64,000 nt of DNA, taken from assembly GCA_051439375.1 (NCBI GenBank), contig JBFRWB010000195.1:4791-68790 (forward strand). Direction: 5' to 3'. The position numbers and the translations under genes are program-made. The stretch comes from JBGTGT01 sp051439375. GTDB taxonomy: Bacteria > Cyanobacteriota > Cyanobacteriia > Cyanobacteriales > Microcystaceae. The notes below the pieces were generated by a model. The model was not told the origin of the DNA. It saw only the letters and a list, made by a program, of their open reading frames with translations, and searched no databases. Positions 36,016 to 45,668 of the stretch are shown in pieces (the stretch's first letter is position 1; each line of letters starts with the position of its first letter).

Positions 36016-36987
36016 TTAATCTAGCGTGATAACCACTTTACCCTTGTGTTTTCCCATACCGAAATGCTGAATCATTTCAGGTACTTTACTTAATGGATAA
36101 GGACCATCTAGCACAGGCTTAATCTTACCATCCTCAAAAAGCTTGTTAATGTAATCTAAATCTTTGTTTGGCTTGAGATTCACCAAGCAAACGCTCTTTT
36201 TATTAAATAGATGCAAGATTGAAGACAAAAACAATACTTGAAAAAGACGAATCGTGTCTCCTCCAACGGTTACATAAATTCCTTGGGGCTTTAGTACACG
36301 CAGATAATTAAAAATAGAGCGATTTGTCTTTGTATCTAGGATGAGATCGTATTTTTCCCCACCCTGTGTAAAATCTTCTTTAGTATAATCAATCGTTTGT
36401 TCAAATCCAACCGAATACATCATATCAAATTTATCTGAGCTATCTACACCTGTCACATCAGTTACACCGATTGATTTAGCGATTTGTACACCCAATGTAC
36501 CCACTCCCCCACCTGCACCATTAATTAATACTTTTTGTCTGGGCTGAATTTGTCCTTCGTCAATTAAACCTTGTACCGCTAACATTGCAGCATGGGGAAA
36601 GGATGTCGCTTCAGTGAATGTCATGGTATCAGGTTTCAAGGTTAAGGCGGTTTCAGGCACACAAACGTACTCAGCAAATCCACCAAACCCACATTCAGAA
36701 ATATCCCTATAAACTGCATCACCCAATTGAAACTGCGTAACATTTTGACCAACAGTTTCAACGTATCCAGCGATTTCAGCACCAAGAATTGGAATATTTG
36801 GCTTAAATAAACCACAGAGTAAACGAATATAGAAAGGTTTACCCCGCATCACACACCAATCCCAGTCATTAATCGCTGTAGCGTGAATTTTAACTAAGAC
36901 TTCACCTTCCTTTGGCGTTGGTTTTTCTACATCTTGAAGTTTTAGTGCGTCTGATGAACCATACTGGGTTAAAACAATTGCTTTCAT
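36016..36987 (-). CDS. Zinc-independent alcohol dehydrogenase / quinone oxidoreductase family protein
   Basis: This is a medium-chain dehydrogenase of about 323 residues, NADPH-binding and without the structural-zinc cysteine cluster. The GroES-like N-terminal half has PILGAEIAGYVETVG, and the nucleotide-binding motif is INGAGGGVGTLGVQIAK (about 150-166). Relatives reduce quinones or activated alkenes. I chose the ATG at 36987 because GGAGGA lies eight bases upstream; the open frame extends five codons further. No operon partner is apparent, and the gene is divergent from the kinase gene at 37158. The exact substrate is unknown. Confidence 0.85.
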   Translation of the reverse strand: MKAIVLTQYGSSDALKLQDVEKPTPKEGEVLVKIHATAINDWDWCVMRGKPFYIRLLCGLFKPNIPILGAEIAGYVETVGQNVTQFQLGDAVYRDISECGFGGFAEYVCVPETALTLKPDTMTFTEATSFPHAAMLAVQGLIDEGQIQPRQKVLINGAGGGVGTLGVQIAKSIGVTDVTGVDSSDKFDMMYSVGFEQTIDYTKEDFTQGGEKYDLILDTKTNRSIFNYLRVLKPQGIYVTVGGDTIRLFQVLFLSSILHLFNKKSVCLVNLKPNKDLDYINKLFEDGKIKPVLDGPYPLSKVPEMIQHFGMGKHKGKVVITLD

Positions 36988-37157
36988 TAATATTTCCTCC
37001 ATTTAAGCAAGACATTTATTATATATGGGAAAAACAGCGATCGCACAAACTTGAAGCTTAAAAAAATAAACAATATTTCAAATACTAGCAAATTCACGTT
37101 GATAGCGGTATCATAAAGGGACTTTTAATCAATTGAGATGGTAGTAAATCGTAACTT

Positions 37158-39173
37158 ATGATGACTCCTAAAGCCAATCAGATCATTGGTGGACATTATC
37201 AAATCGTCAAACAGCTAGGTGAGGGAACATTTGGAGTCACCTATCAAGCAATTGATACTCGCTCTCGCAATGATTTTTGTGTAATCAAACAACTAAAAGT
37301 CCCTTTGCAATCTCCTTCTAATGGAGAAAAAGAAAAAGAATTATTTGAGAGAGAAGCGGCCGCTTTACACAAAATCAAGAATCATCGGAGTCCTTATTTA
37401 CCGCAGTTTTATGCTAACTTTTCAGACGAAGGAGAAACTTATATTGTACAAGAATTTATCGAGGGATATAACCTTAGAGAAGAATTATATCAGCAAGAAA
37501 AATTATCTGAATCAGCCGTTATTAAACTTTTACAAGATGGTTTAGAAGGCTTAAAGTTTCTTCATGCTCAAGGATTAATTCACAGAGACATAAAACCTGC
37601 AAATTTAATGCGTCGAACCTCTGATAATAGTATTGTTATTATCGATTTAGGTGCAGTAAAAGAAAAACAAGAAAGGAATGAAATCACCCAGAGTCAAACA
37701 AGAATTGGCACAATTGGTTATAATCCTCCTGAACAAGATAAAGGCATTTTAATTGATAGTACAGATATCTATGCACTGGGGGTAACAGCCATTGAAGCGT
37801 TGACAGGAATCAAAGCACATGAGATTAAGAATTTAAAAGGGAATGTCCAATGGCCAGAAGGTTTAACGATTAATCCCGAACTAAAAATATTGCTAGAAAG
37901 GATGGTTGAAGATGATTACCAGCAACGTTATTATGGGACAGCTAATCACGCCTTAAACGATTTAAAAAAAATATTAAAAACGTCACAATCAACCGCTTTG
38001 ACTTCTGCTAAAACAACTTATCAACCTACTGTAAAACCCGTTTCTCAGATGACACAGTTTCGTGAACCTAAATCTTTAGCTGTTCTAATTCTAGCAGTGA
38101 TTGGAACGGTCTTTTTGATTGGAATTACTTCCTTTGTTGGATTTCTCATTGCTCGTCAATTTAGTCCACAGACATCACAACCTACCCCTAAACCATCTAT
38201 AGAGACTTCACCTTCACCTTCACCTATTTCTACTTCTTTTCAATTCACTCAATCACCTTCTTTTAAAACGCCGAATTTAATTACTGCTTTTGCTATTAGT
38301 AAAGATGGTAAAACAGCTATTTTCGGTCATAATAAAGGTAAGATTAGTATCTGGAATCTTCAGACACAAACCAAACTAACAGAATTTGTTATAGATTCTG
38401 AAAAAATAACTGCACTCACGATTAATGAAGATGGTTCATATTTAGCTGTAGGAAATAAGATAGGTACAATTTCAATCTGGAATCTTTCTGATTTACAGAA
38501 TCCTAGCAAGCGTTATGAGTTAAATCATCAAGAAGAAATCAAAGCATTAGCCATTAATTCTCAGGGAAATATTTTAGTGAGTGGTGGGTTAGTTAATACA
38601 AACAAGACCATTAAAATTTGGGAATTACAAGCTCAAAAAGGAAGATTAATGGAGACTCCATCCGTTAATCAAGGGATTAATTCATTGGATATTAATCAGG
38701 ATGGTAGTGTGATTGTTGGAGGAGATTATCAAGGAACAATTATTGCATGGAAACCCGATAATAACCCTCAGCAAAACATCCAATACTTACCCGAAGCTCG
38801 GACGATTGAAAAAGGCTATAATGAGATGTATGTCTCGATTGATGCAGACGGTAAAACGATGATTAGTAGTTCTTGTAATAAAAATATTGTACTTGTACAA
38901 AATCTTCAAACTAATCCTACTACACAAGTCTTTGAAAGTGATGATGATATTTGTCTTGTTGCAATGAATCCCAAGGGAGATTTAGTAGCAGGATTAAGCT
39001 TACAAGGAAATTTGATTATTTGGGATAGTTTACAGCAAAAAGAAATAGATAAAATTTCAGTCATATCCAATCAACCAGAAACGATTAAAAGCCGATTGAT
39101 TACGTTTAGTGATGATGGAAAAACATTAATTGTAGTTCTCAATTCTGAGGTTAAAACTTGGCGTATTTTATAA
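37158..39173 (+). CDS. Ser/Thr protein kinase with membrane helix and WD40-like C-terminus
   Basis: This 671-residue kinase has a cytoplasmic Hanks-type domain (about 12-275): Gly loop LGEGTFGVTY, catalytic loop HRDIKPANL (about 142-150), DLG in place of DFG, and GTIGYNPPEQ in the activation segment. A membrane helix follows (about 307-335), then a Pro/Thr/Ser linker and a C-terminal domain (about 365-671) of repeating strands with IWNL, IWEL and IIWDS, typical of a WD40-type propeller on the outer side. It probably senses something in the periplasm and phosphorylates cytoplasmic targets. It converges with a protease gene 19 bases away. Confidence 0.87.
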   Translation: MMTPKANQIIGGHYQIVKQLGEGTFGVTYQAIDTRSRNDFCVIKQLKVPLQSPSNGEKEKELFEREAAALHKIKNHRSPYLPQFYANFSDEGETYIVQEFIEGYNLREELYQQEKLSESAVIKLLQDGLEGLKFLHAQGLIHRDIKPANLMRRTSDNSIVIIDLGAVKEKQERNEITQSQTRIGTIGYNPPEQDKGILIDSTDIYALGVTAIEALTGIKAHEIKNLKGNVQWPEGLTINPELKILLERMVEDDYQQRYYGTANHALNDLKKILKTSQSTALTSAKTTYQPTVKPVSQMTQFREPKSLAVLILAVIGTVFLIGITSFVGFLIARQFSPQTSQPTPKPSIETSPSPSPISTSFQFTQSPSFKTPNLITAFAISKDGKTAIFGHNKGKISIWNLQTQTKLTEFVIDSEKITALTINEDGSYLAVGNKIGTISIWNLSDLQNPSKRYELNHQEEIKALAINSQGNILVSGGLVNTNKTIKIWELQAQKGRLMETPSVNQGINSLDINQDGSVIVGGDYQGTIIAWKPDNNPQQNIQYLPEARTIEKGYNEMYVSIDADGKTMISSSCNKNIVLVQNLQTNPTTQVFESDDDICLVAMNPKGDLVAGLSLQGNLIIWDSLQQKEIDKISVISNQPETIKSRLITFSDDGKTLIVVLNSEVKTWRIL

Positions 39174-39192
39174 CAAAGATACATTTTGATAG

Positions 39193-39978
39193 CTACTTTA
39201 GAATACGATTTCTTAAATCAGAAGGTATAGATTCCCAAAAAGTGTTAATGTCGATAGCTAACTTGTTTGTATTACGCCAAAGTTCTTGTCTTCCGTGAAT
39301 ACCAATAATTTCCCCTTGACGGTTAAAAACCGCACCTCCACTCATTCCTTTATCTATATCAGTTTCTTGACTTGCTTGGTATCTTAAACTATACCCTCCT
39401 GAGTATAATAATCGATCATTTCGGTTAGAATGGAGTCCCATAAATTCTAAAAAACGGCCTGAATCTATTCTAAAACTTTCAGCAGACTGAGGAAATCCCG
39501 CTACATAGATGGTATCTTGGGGACGAGGAGATAATTGATTCTGAGTAACGGGTTGATTTTGACGGTTTAAAAATGTTCCTGTTGCATAGGTTTGATCACT
39601 TTTAAAACGCAGAATTACTAAGTCTAATTTTCCTAACTTCCTATTTCTGATTCGCTGATAGTATCCAATCCGATATGAGTTACCATCAGTCTTAATTCTG
39701 AGACTATTAATTAAAGAATCAGTATCAATTTCTGGTTCATCAAGACGTAAATTGTGCGCAACGGTTAAAACATCATACCAATCATCTTCTTTCGCTATCA
39801 AAAACCCTGTTCCAGCTTTTAATTCCTTTCCATCTGATAAAATTTGTATAAGGGAAACCGTAACATCTCTAGCATTATCTTCTACAGAAAGAGGAATAAA
39901 AGATTGAGCTAAAATGACTTGAGAAGATAAAATTACAGATAGGGTAGTTGAGAGGATTAAGATAATAAATTTTTTCAT
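39193..39978 (-). CDS. Secreted trypsin-like serine protease
   Basis: The 261-residue protein has a signal peptide (about 1-25, ending near VILAQS) and a trypsin-like domain. The triad is readable as histidine in LTVAHN, aspartate in LDLVILRF and serine in GMSGGAVF, so it should be active in the periplasm. There is no PDZ domain, so it is not a standard Deg/Htr protease. It follows a larger protease of the same family on the same strand (35 bases apart) and the COP23 gene; the three are probably cotranscribed. Confidence 0.86.
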   Translation of the reverse strand: MKKFIILILSTTLSVILSSQVILAQSFIPLSVEDNARDVTVSLIQILSDGKELKAGTGFLIAKEDDWYDVLTVAHNLRLDEPEIDTDSLINSLRIKTDGNSYRIGYYQRIRNRKLGKLDLVILRFKSDQTYATGTFLNRQNQPVTQNQLSPRPQDTIYVAGFPQSAESFRIDSGRFLEFMGLHSNRNDRLLYSGGYSLRYQASQETDIDKGMSGGAVFNRQGEIIGIHGRQELWRNTNKLAIDINTFWESIPSDLRNRILK

Positions 39979-40013
39979 GATGTAAAAATAAATAAAATTA
40001 AGAATAAATCAAC

Positions 40014-41663
40014 CTATTTTGACTCATTGGACTCATTGTTTAAATATTCTGTTTTTTGTAGTAACTTAGTTAAGTCCTGAATATAATTTTGTTGGTCGGG
40101 AAATTGATACATAGTTTGAACTTCTGTTAAAATTTGTGGGTCGTTTTTTATTGATAGTTTATTAGCTGTATAAGCGGCTAACAAAGCTTGTAATTGATCC
40201 TGATTAGATGACCAATCATTAGACTGAGTTTGATAATAACTCAAGAGTTTAAGCATCTGATTTTTATATTCTAGCGAATAGTCATCAGGTTGTGCCAATT
40301 CAAGTTTATCTGAATCTATCGAATAATGCCAAATCTGTAGCGGTAACATTTCCCTTTGTTGATAAGTATCATACTTTTCGGTTAAAGTACAAGAAAAACG
40401 ACCATCAAAGGTCTTAATTTCTAAGTTACCATCCCCATCTATATCTTTTAAATCATAAAAAGGAACATTTTCCCACTTATGCTCAATTAGCTTATCATAT
40501 TTATTATTTTCTTGATTAAACCGATAGATATAAGAAAGGGTGTCATATAAACAAGATTCGTTTTTATATTGAATATCCACAATGATTTCAGGTTCTTGAT
40601 CATTATCTAAATCAATAACTTTTAAAGTTGGTTTAATCATAGATTCTTTGACAATATCGGGCTTAATTTCTAGTTGTGGTAGCTTTTCTTTATCTCTTTG
40701 TATGCTTAGACTAAATTTTACTTCTTTACGATTTTTCTTATTAATACTTAATTCAGCTTGAACATTACCTAATTGATTAATAATTGGTTGAATCGGTTCT
40801 TTAGATGTTTCGGTGTTATCAGTATTATCAGGATTCACCTCGGCTAAATTGGGTTCGATTTGCCATGCTAGAGGTAAGGAAATTTGATTTTGTTGAGCAT
40901 TTGCAACTAAGGTTTCAATAGGAATCACCCAACTTGACGGTAACATTATTTTTTCAGGAACAATTAACGGTAAATTATTAGTTAATGGATAAGAACGAGG
41001 ATAACCCCGAAAAGGATAATTTCCCCTTTCAATAATCCCAATCACTTGATTCTTTTCATTCAGTAATGCGCCACCACTCATTCCTTGTTTTATATTAGGA
41101 GAAATACCAATTTGAGAACCATCTCTTAAAGATTCTGGCAATAAAGCATTCACTTTTCCTTCTAAACAAATTAATCCTTTAGATTGCTCAATTGGATAAC
41201 CCACTGCTGTTACCTTCGTTGTTTGAGACAGACGGCCTTCTGTGAAAGCAGGTGTCAAATTAGCTGGCTGATAAGCTTTGAGACTACTGAATTTTAACAA
41301 AACTAAATCTGTCTCACCAAAGTCAATATTTACCTGCTGTACTGGATATTTTTGTTGATCAAAAGTAATAATATTATAGGGAGGGGGCGTTGTTTCTATT
41401 ACATGGTAATTGGTTACCACTAAATAATCAAATTGTCCCGTTTGTTTATTTCTTTGCTGATAAAGTATGATTCCTGAACCCCATTTAGAATCAGATAAAA
41501 CCTTAACCATCGTGGAATTAATTGAAGATGAACAGCTTATCTTATTCGATTCATTAGAGATTTTATGAGATAATAAATGAGTTGTTACAGGTGGTTGAAA
41601 TGCAAGTAATGACAACCAACTCAGCCAGAAAGCTAGAATGGTTTTTTTGAGAGTTAATTTCAT
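40014..41663 (-). CDS. Secreted trypsin-like protease with long C-terminal extension
   Basis: From the ATG at 41663 the protein has about 549 residues: a signal peptide (LTLKKTILAFWLSWLSLLAF), a trypsin-like domain with histidine in TNYHVI, aspartate in TDLVLLKF and serine in GMSGGALL, and a C-terminal half with VIDLDNDQEPEIIVDI and DIDGDGNLEI. The latter resemble calcium-binding FG-GAP-type loops. The start 11 codons upstream lacks a signal-like opening, so I prefer 41663. It sits between a smaller protease gene and a COP23 gene on the same strand. Similar trypsin/COP23 neighbours occur in other cyanobacteria from memory. Confidence 0.82.
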   Translation of the reverse strand: MKLTLKKTILAFWLSWLSLLAFQPPVTTHLLSHKISNESNKISCSSSINSTMVKVLSDSKWGSGIILYQQRNKQTGQFDYLVVTNYHVIETTPPPYNIITFDQQKYPVQQVNIDFGETDLVLLKFSSLKAYQPANLTPAFTEGRLSQTTKVTAVGYPIEQSKGLICLEGKVNALLPESLRDGSQIGISPNIKQGMSGGALLNEKNQVIGIIERGNYPFRGYPRSYPLTNNLPLIVPEKIMLPSSWVIPIETLVANAQQNQISLPLAWQIEPNLAEVNPDNTDNTETSKEPIQPIINQLGNVQAELSINKKNRKEVKFSLSIQRDKEKLPQLEIKPDIVKESMIKPTLKVIDLDNDQEPEIIVDIQYKNESCLYDTLSYIYRFNQENNKYDKLIEHKWENVPFYDLKDIDGDGNLEIKTFDGRFSCTLTEKYDTYQQREMLPLQIWHYSIDSDKLELAQPDDYSLEYKNQMLKLLSYYQTQSNDWSSNQDQLQALLAAYTANKLSIKNDPQILTEVQTMYQFPDQQNYIQDLTKLLQKTEYLNNESNESK

Positions 41664-41742
41664 GTTCTTAATTGAATAAAAAAAGACTGGTAGCATGATT
41701 TTTATCCCATTCTACCAGCCATATTCAAGCTTTTAATTGTGG

Positions 41743-42261
41743 TTATTTAACTGATTCCCAGTAGCGAACAACTTCGCCGATGTTCCAATAAGGAATGCCG
41801 TTATATTCGGTGTAAATGCTCGGCCGACTGATTAAAACTGCACTGCTTCGTCCATAAAAGCGATTTCTCAAGGTATTGAGATAACTAGCCGCATTTTTGC
41901 CATTAGGAACGGTAATAATCTGCTGTTCACAATCGCCATTAGCGGTCTTAGCGGAACAAATGATATTATAGCCCCGTTTACGGCTAACAGTGAGGAAATC
42001 CTCATTGTTTTGATAGGCTGCATTCAGTTTACTCGTTACTTCTCGACAACGCTTTGAAGGACTCCAATTAGAACCAAATATATCTGTTCTGTATTGAATT
42101 AACGGTTGAGATCCCTGTGGTGTTTGAATCATAGTAGCTGGTTCGCCGTCATAAGTACCACAGAAAAAACGATCTGATGCTTCTGCTTCACTCGGTTGAG
42201 TCAAAAATGACAGTCCAATGGCTAAAATAGCGGATGCAAATGCTTTAGGCAATAATTGCAT
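41743..42261 (-). CDS. COP23-domain secreted protein
   Basis: This 172-residue protein has a signal peptide (about 1-28, ending SEAEA) and then a COP23-type domain. The pattern is FFCGTYDGEPATM, a central SNWSPSKRCREVTSKLNAAY (given up to the limit here), then IICSAKTANGDCEQ, with conserved cysteines at the start of the domain, in RCREV and in the ICS/DCE segment. COP23 was first described as a circadian-oscillating membrane-associated protein in Cyanothece/Synechococcus RF-1. It precedes two trypsin-like proteases on the same strand, suggesting a shared periplasmic function. The function is unknown. Confidence 0.8.
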   Translation of the reverse strand: MQLLPKAFASAILAIGLSFLTQPSEAEASDRFFCGTYDGEPATMIQTPQGSQPLIQYRTDIFGSNWSPSKRCREVTSKLNAAYQNNEDFLTVSRKRGYNIICSAKTANGDCEQQIITVPNGKNAASYLNTLRNRFYGRSSAVLISRPSIYTEYNGIPYWNIGEVVRYWESVK

Positions 42262-42547
42262 GAAGTTCTCTCCTCATTAATTGAATTTATGCCCATAACA
42301 ATAACAGTTCTCTCCTTTCCATGTCAGTCCCATTTTATGTGGAAAAAAGTGGAATTAGTGCTAAACGCAGCAATGAAGAATGAAGAATGAAGAAGTAAAA
42401 CCCTGATCATGACTAATGTTTAGCTTTCATAAATGTCAAACATCGATCAGACGTAGGGCTATAGTGCTACGCACAAAGCATTCATGCAACAGTCACTCAT
42501 TCAAACACCTTTTTTTGTACGGCTATATTTTATGGGTTACAACCTTG
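42262..42547. other. Spacer with dispersed 70-bp element
   Basis: The spacer contains a short aatgaag heptamer run (about 42372-42393) and the second copy of the 70-bp element (42394-42463). The remainder shows nothing recognisable apart from the promoter region of the COP23 gene. Confidence 0.5.
42394..42463. repeat. 70-bp dispersed element, copy 2
   Basis: It matches 27741-27810 at 64 of 70 positions in the same orientation. The outer arms are nearly kept, but the inner stem is broken by substitutions, so this copy may be older. Confidence 0.8.
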
Positions 42548-43996
42548 TTACTGAGTCATAGCATCTTGTAAACGGCTTTTATCCCATCCTTTTTGATGCA
42601 ATAACACCCAAGATTGCACTAAATCAGGTCCTTGTAAATCTCCCATTAAACCAGCCCGTAAAGACTTCATCACAAAGCCTTTCTTCACTTTTAGCTGTTT
42701 CGTCACCTTTTTGATAACTTCCTTGGCTTCATCTATATCAAACTGCTCATAACTGTCTTTTTCTTCTACAAGTGCTGTTAACATCTCTTTTACGCCATCT
42801 TGTTGCAATTGAGCGATCGCTTTTTCCGTATATTTCACGGACTCCCCAAAGAGTAAACGGCTTTCTTTTACCCCATCGGTTAAACGGGTTAAGCTAGGGG
42901 CAACTAAAGCGGTTAAACTTTCTAACCAAGGGCGATTTTGGTCTAAATCAACCTCATATCCGGCTTCTTGCCAATAAGGAATTAATAACTCCACCAATTC
43001 CGTTGCAGGTAACTGATGCAAATACTGACTATTCAACCAATCGAGTTTATCCCAATCAAATTTTGCACCCGCTTTGTTCACTCGGTCAAGGTTAAAGGTC
43101 TTAGCAGCGTCTGAGAGGCTAAAAATCTCTTCAGTAGCGTCGGGAGGAGTCCATCCCAACAAAGTCATATAATTCGCCATTGCTTGGGGTAAAAAGCCCA
43201 TTTTACGGAAATCATCAATAGAAGTCACCCCATCTCGTTTTGAGAGTTTCCGTCCTTCTTGATTTAAAATTAAGGGAGTATGGGCAAATTCGGGAACCGT
43301 TGCGCCAAAGGCTTCATAAAGAAGGATTTGTTTAGCTGTATTAGCAATATGGTCTTCCCCACGAATAACATGACTAATTTCCATATCAATGTCATCCACT
43401 ACCACAGCTAGATTATACAAAGGTTGACCAAATCCTTGATCATTGGTTTCAGGGGTTCGTGCAACCACCATATCTCCGCCTAAATCGCTCCCTTTCCAGA
43501 CCATTCCACCTCTAACTAAGTCTTTCCAGATAATTTCTCTATCATCGTCTATTTTAAAACGAATTACAGGTTTTCTGCCCTCCGCTTCAAAGGCTTTACG
43601 TTGTTCTTCAGTTAAGTTACGATGACGGTTATCATAGCGAGGGGCTTGATTTTTCGCTTTTTGGGCTTCTCGCATGGTTTCCAATTCTTCAGGGGTGCAA
43701 TAGCAGCGATAAGCTAACCCTTTATCTAACAAAGTTTGAATTGCTTGGCGATACTGCTCAAGTCGTTGGGTTTGAAAAAATGGGCCTTCATCATAGTTTA
43801 AGCCTAACCATTTGAGGCCAGACTTAATATTTTCGGTATATTCGGGGCGTGATCTTTCTTTATCGGTATCTTCTACCCGTAAGATAAACTTTCCTTCTTG
43901 ATGACGGGCAAATAACCAATTAAACACAGCCGTTCTCGCTGTTCCGATATGTAAGTTTCCCGTAGGACTGGGGGCGATGCGTACTCTGACTGTCAC
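42548..43996 (-). CDS. gltX: Glutamyl-tRNA synthetase
   Basis: GltX charges tRNA-Glu, supplying translation and, in cyanobacteria, the first substrate for tetrapyrrole synthesis. The HIGH motif is in PSPTGNLHIGTAR near the N-terminus, and the KMSKS equivalent is KLSKRDG (about residue 250). IRGEDHIANTAKQ and the C-terminal anticodon-binding helices are also present. I place the start at the GTG at 43996 (482 residues) because AACGAGGA precedes it by a few bases and homologues start VRVRIAPSPTG; another GTG six codons upstream is less likely. Confidence 0.95.
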   Translation of the reverse strand: MTVRVRIAPSPTGNLHIGTARTAVFNWLFARHQEGKFILRVEDTDKERSRPEYTENIKSGLKWLGLNYDEGPFFQTQRLEQYRQAIQTLLDKGLAYRCYCTPEELETMREAQKAKNQAPRYDNRHRNLTEEQRKAFEAEGRKPVIRFKIDDDREIIWKDLVRGGMVWKGSDLGGDMVVARTPETNDQGFGQPLYNLAVVVDDIDMEISHVIRGEDHIANTAKQILLYEAFGATVPEFAHTPLILNQEGRKLSKRDGVTSIDDFRKMGFLPQAMANYMTLLGWTPPDATEEIFSLSDAAKTFNLDRVNKAGAKFDWDKLDWLNSQYLHQLPATELVELLIPYWQEAGYEVDLDQNRPWLESLTALVAPSLTRLTDGVKESRLLFGESVKYTEKAIAQLQQDGVKEMLTALVEEKDSYEQFDIDEAKEVIKKVTKQLKVKKGFVMKSLRAGLMGDLQGPDLVQSWVLLHQKGWDKSRLQDAMTQ

Positions 43997-44110
43997 AATA
44001 TCCTCGTTATGCACATTTGACTTAACAATCTTCTATGATAACGGGATTGGACATATTTCTCTAAAATCAACACAATAGAGAAACGTTCTTATTAGATTAA
44101 GGTTGAATTT

Positions 44111-45253
44111 ATGCCTTTTGCAGTTATCTTAACAGCCATTCGGGTTGAATATCTAGCAGTACGTTCCCATTTAATTCAAATACAGGAAGCAATGCACCCC
44201 CACGGGACAATTTATGAACGGGGAAAATTCGTTACTAAGGAGAAAGAATGGGAGATAGGAATTATAGAAACAGGTGCAGGAAATTCGCCAGCAGGAATAG
44301 AAGCAGAAAGAGCGATCGCTTTTTTTAAACCTGATGTTATCTTATTTGTTGGGGTAGCAGGAGGGATTAAGGATGTTAAGTTAGGGGATGTGGTAGCAGG
44401 GACAAAAGTTTATGGTTATGAGTCAGGAAAGGTAGAAGGGGAGCGATTTAAACCCAGACCCAATGTAGGAGAGTCTAGTTATAATTTGGTACAAAGGGCA
44501 AGGTTTGAAGGAAGAAATAATGACTGGTTAGATAGAATTTCTATTGAATCTAATCTTAATCCTACGGTATTGGTTGCACCCATTGCAGCAGGAGAAAAGG
44601 TGGTTGCGGATAGAGAATCGGAGTTATTTCAGTTTCTTAGAGATAATTATGGGGATGCAATAGCGGTGGAAATGGAAGGCCGTGGAGTATTGCAAGCTGC
44701 TTATGCAAATCAACAGGTAAGTGCGTTAATTATTCGAGGTATTTCTGATTTAATTAAGGGTAAAAGTCAGTCTGATGAAGAGGGTTATCAAGAGATTGCT
44801 GCTCATCATGCGAGTGCATTTGCGTTTCAAGTGTTAGCTAAGTTTAATCCATCGGGTACAACTGAAGAGGTTAATCAACCGCAAGGAGAAATTATGTCTA
44901 ATCCTAATGATTCAAGTAGCGGTGAGAGTAAAGTAACTAAGAATTACGATTTTCGAGGTGCAAGCTTTGGGGGTGGTTTTGCTGATGGAGATTATACAGG
45001 AGATGTTATTAATTATTCTAATAATAGTAATGATAGTGCTAACTATTCAAATGAACTTGAATTGAAAAGTGAGGTAGGAATTGACTATACAAAATTATGT
45101 GATTTGTTGAAAGCAGGAAATTGGCAAGAAGCTGATAAAGAAACAAGAGTGATTCTTAAACAAATTTTAGAGTCACGTTACGAAGGTTTCATGGTAGAAT
45201 TTCCCTTAGACAACCTGATGGATTTATCCAAATTAAAGAACGTTATTTGTTAA
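44111..45253 (+). CDS. Nucleoside-phosphorylase domain fused to GUN4-like domain (5-prime part of a frameshifted gene)
   Basis: This 380-residue frame has a nucleoside phosphorylase/MTAN-type domain (about 1-250: VILTAIRVEYLAV, LFVGVAGGIKD, VEMEGRGVLQAA, IRGISDLI). A linker with YDFRGASFGGGFADGDYTGD follows, of a type I associate with cyanobacterial conflict proteins. The start of a GUN4-like domain (GIDYTKLCDLLKAGNWQEAD) comes next. The frame then ends early with NVIC. The missing GUN4 half continues in another frame from 45217 onward; adding one C in the CC at 45214-45215 would join them as DNPDGFIQIKERY. It is therefore either a frameshift mutant, a sequencing error or, less likely, programmed frameshifting. 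It converges with the PIN module at 45669. Confidence 0.75.
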   Translation: MPFAVILTAIRVEYLAVRSHLIQIQEAMHPHGTIYERGKFVTKEKEWEIGIIETGAGNSPAGIEAERAIAFFKPDVILFVGVAGGIKDVKLGDVVAGTKVYGYESGKVEGERFKPRPNVGESSYNLVQRARFEGRNNDWLDRISIESNLNPTVLVAPIAAGEKVVADRESELFQFLRDNYGDAIAVEMEGRGVLQAAYANQQVSALIIRGISDLIKGKSQSDEEGYQEIAAHHASAFAFQVLAKFNPSGTTEEVNQPQGEIMSNPNDSSSGESKVTKNYDFRGASFGGGFADGDYTGDVINYSNNSNDSANYSNELELKSEVGIDYTKLCDLLKAGNWQEADKETRVILKQILESRYEGFMVEFPLDNLMDLSKLKNVIC

Positions 45254-45618
45254 GTGAGTTGCCTTGTGGTGATTTTACAACAATTGATACACTTTGGACA
45301 TATTATAGTCAAGGAAAGTTTGGCTTTACTCCTCAAATCGATATTTATTATAGGAGTGGTGGAAAGACAACAAATGATGAGAACTCTTTGTTTTTGGTAT
45401 CTACAAAAGTTCAACATAAAGCAGGATGGTATAATAATCACCAACTAAAAGCTTGGGATGATCTTGATTTTTCTCTGAATGCACCTAAAGGACATCTTCC
45501 TACTTATTCAATTCCTCGTCATCAAAGAAATGGTACTTTATTTTTGGGTTTAATTACTGAAGGAGAAGCAATTCATTATCTTGCACAAGCACAGAAAAGA
45601 TGCGAAAATCTATGTTAA
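45217..45618 (+). pseudogene. GUN4-like domain, 3-prime part of the frameshifted phosphorylase-GUN4 gene
   Basis: This part carries the remainder of the GUN4 fold: DGFIQIKERYLLSELPC, GDFTTIDTLWTYYSQGKFGF (the typical PCxDLxTIDxLWxxYSxGxFGF segment), then APKGHLPTY. There is no ribosome site or good start; the best candidate is a TTG at 45247, inside the domain. It therefore seems to be the second half of the upstream gene, separated by a one-base shift. GUN4 domains bind porphyrins in chlorophyll synthesis, but the conflict-protein versions are not characterised. Confidence 0.7.
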
Positions 45619-45668
45619 TAAATAAATTACTGACAATTCAGTATATTAAGTTAAATTGGATTCATCAA

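Noticed and set aside
44111..45618. Two independent genes with a short overlap
   Set aside because: Both halves complete one GUN4 domain and the second half has no real start, so a single broken gene is the better reading.
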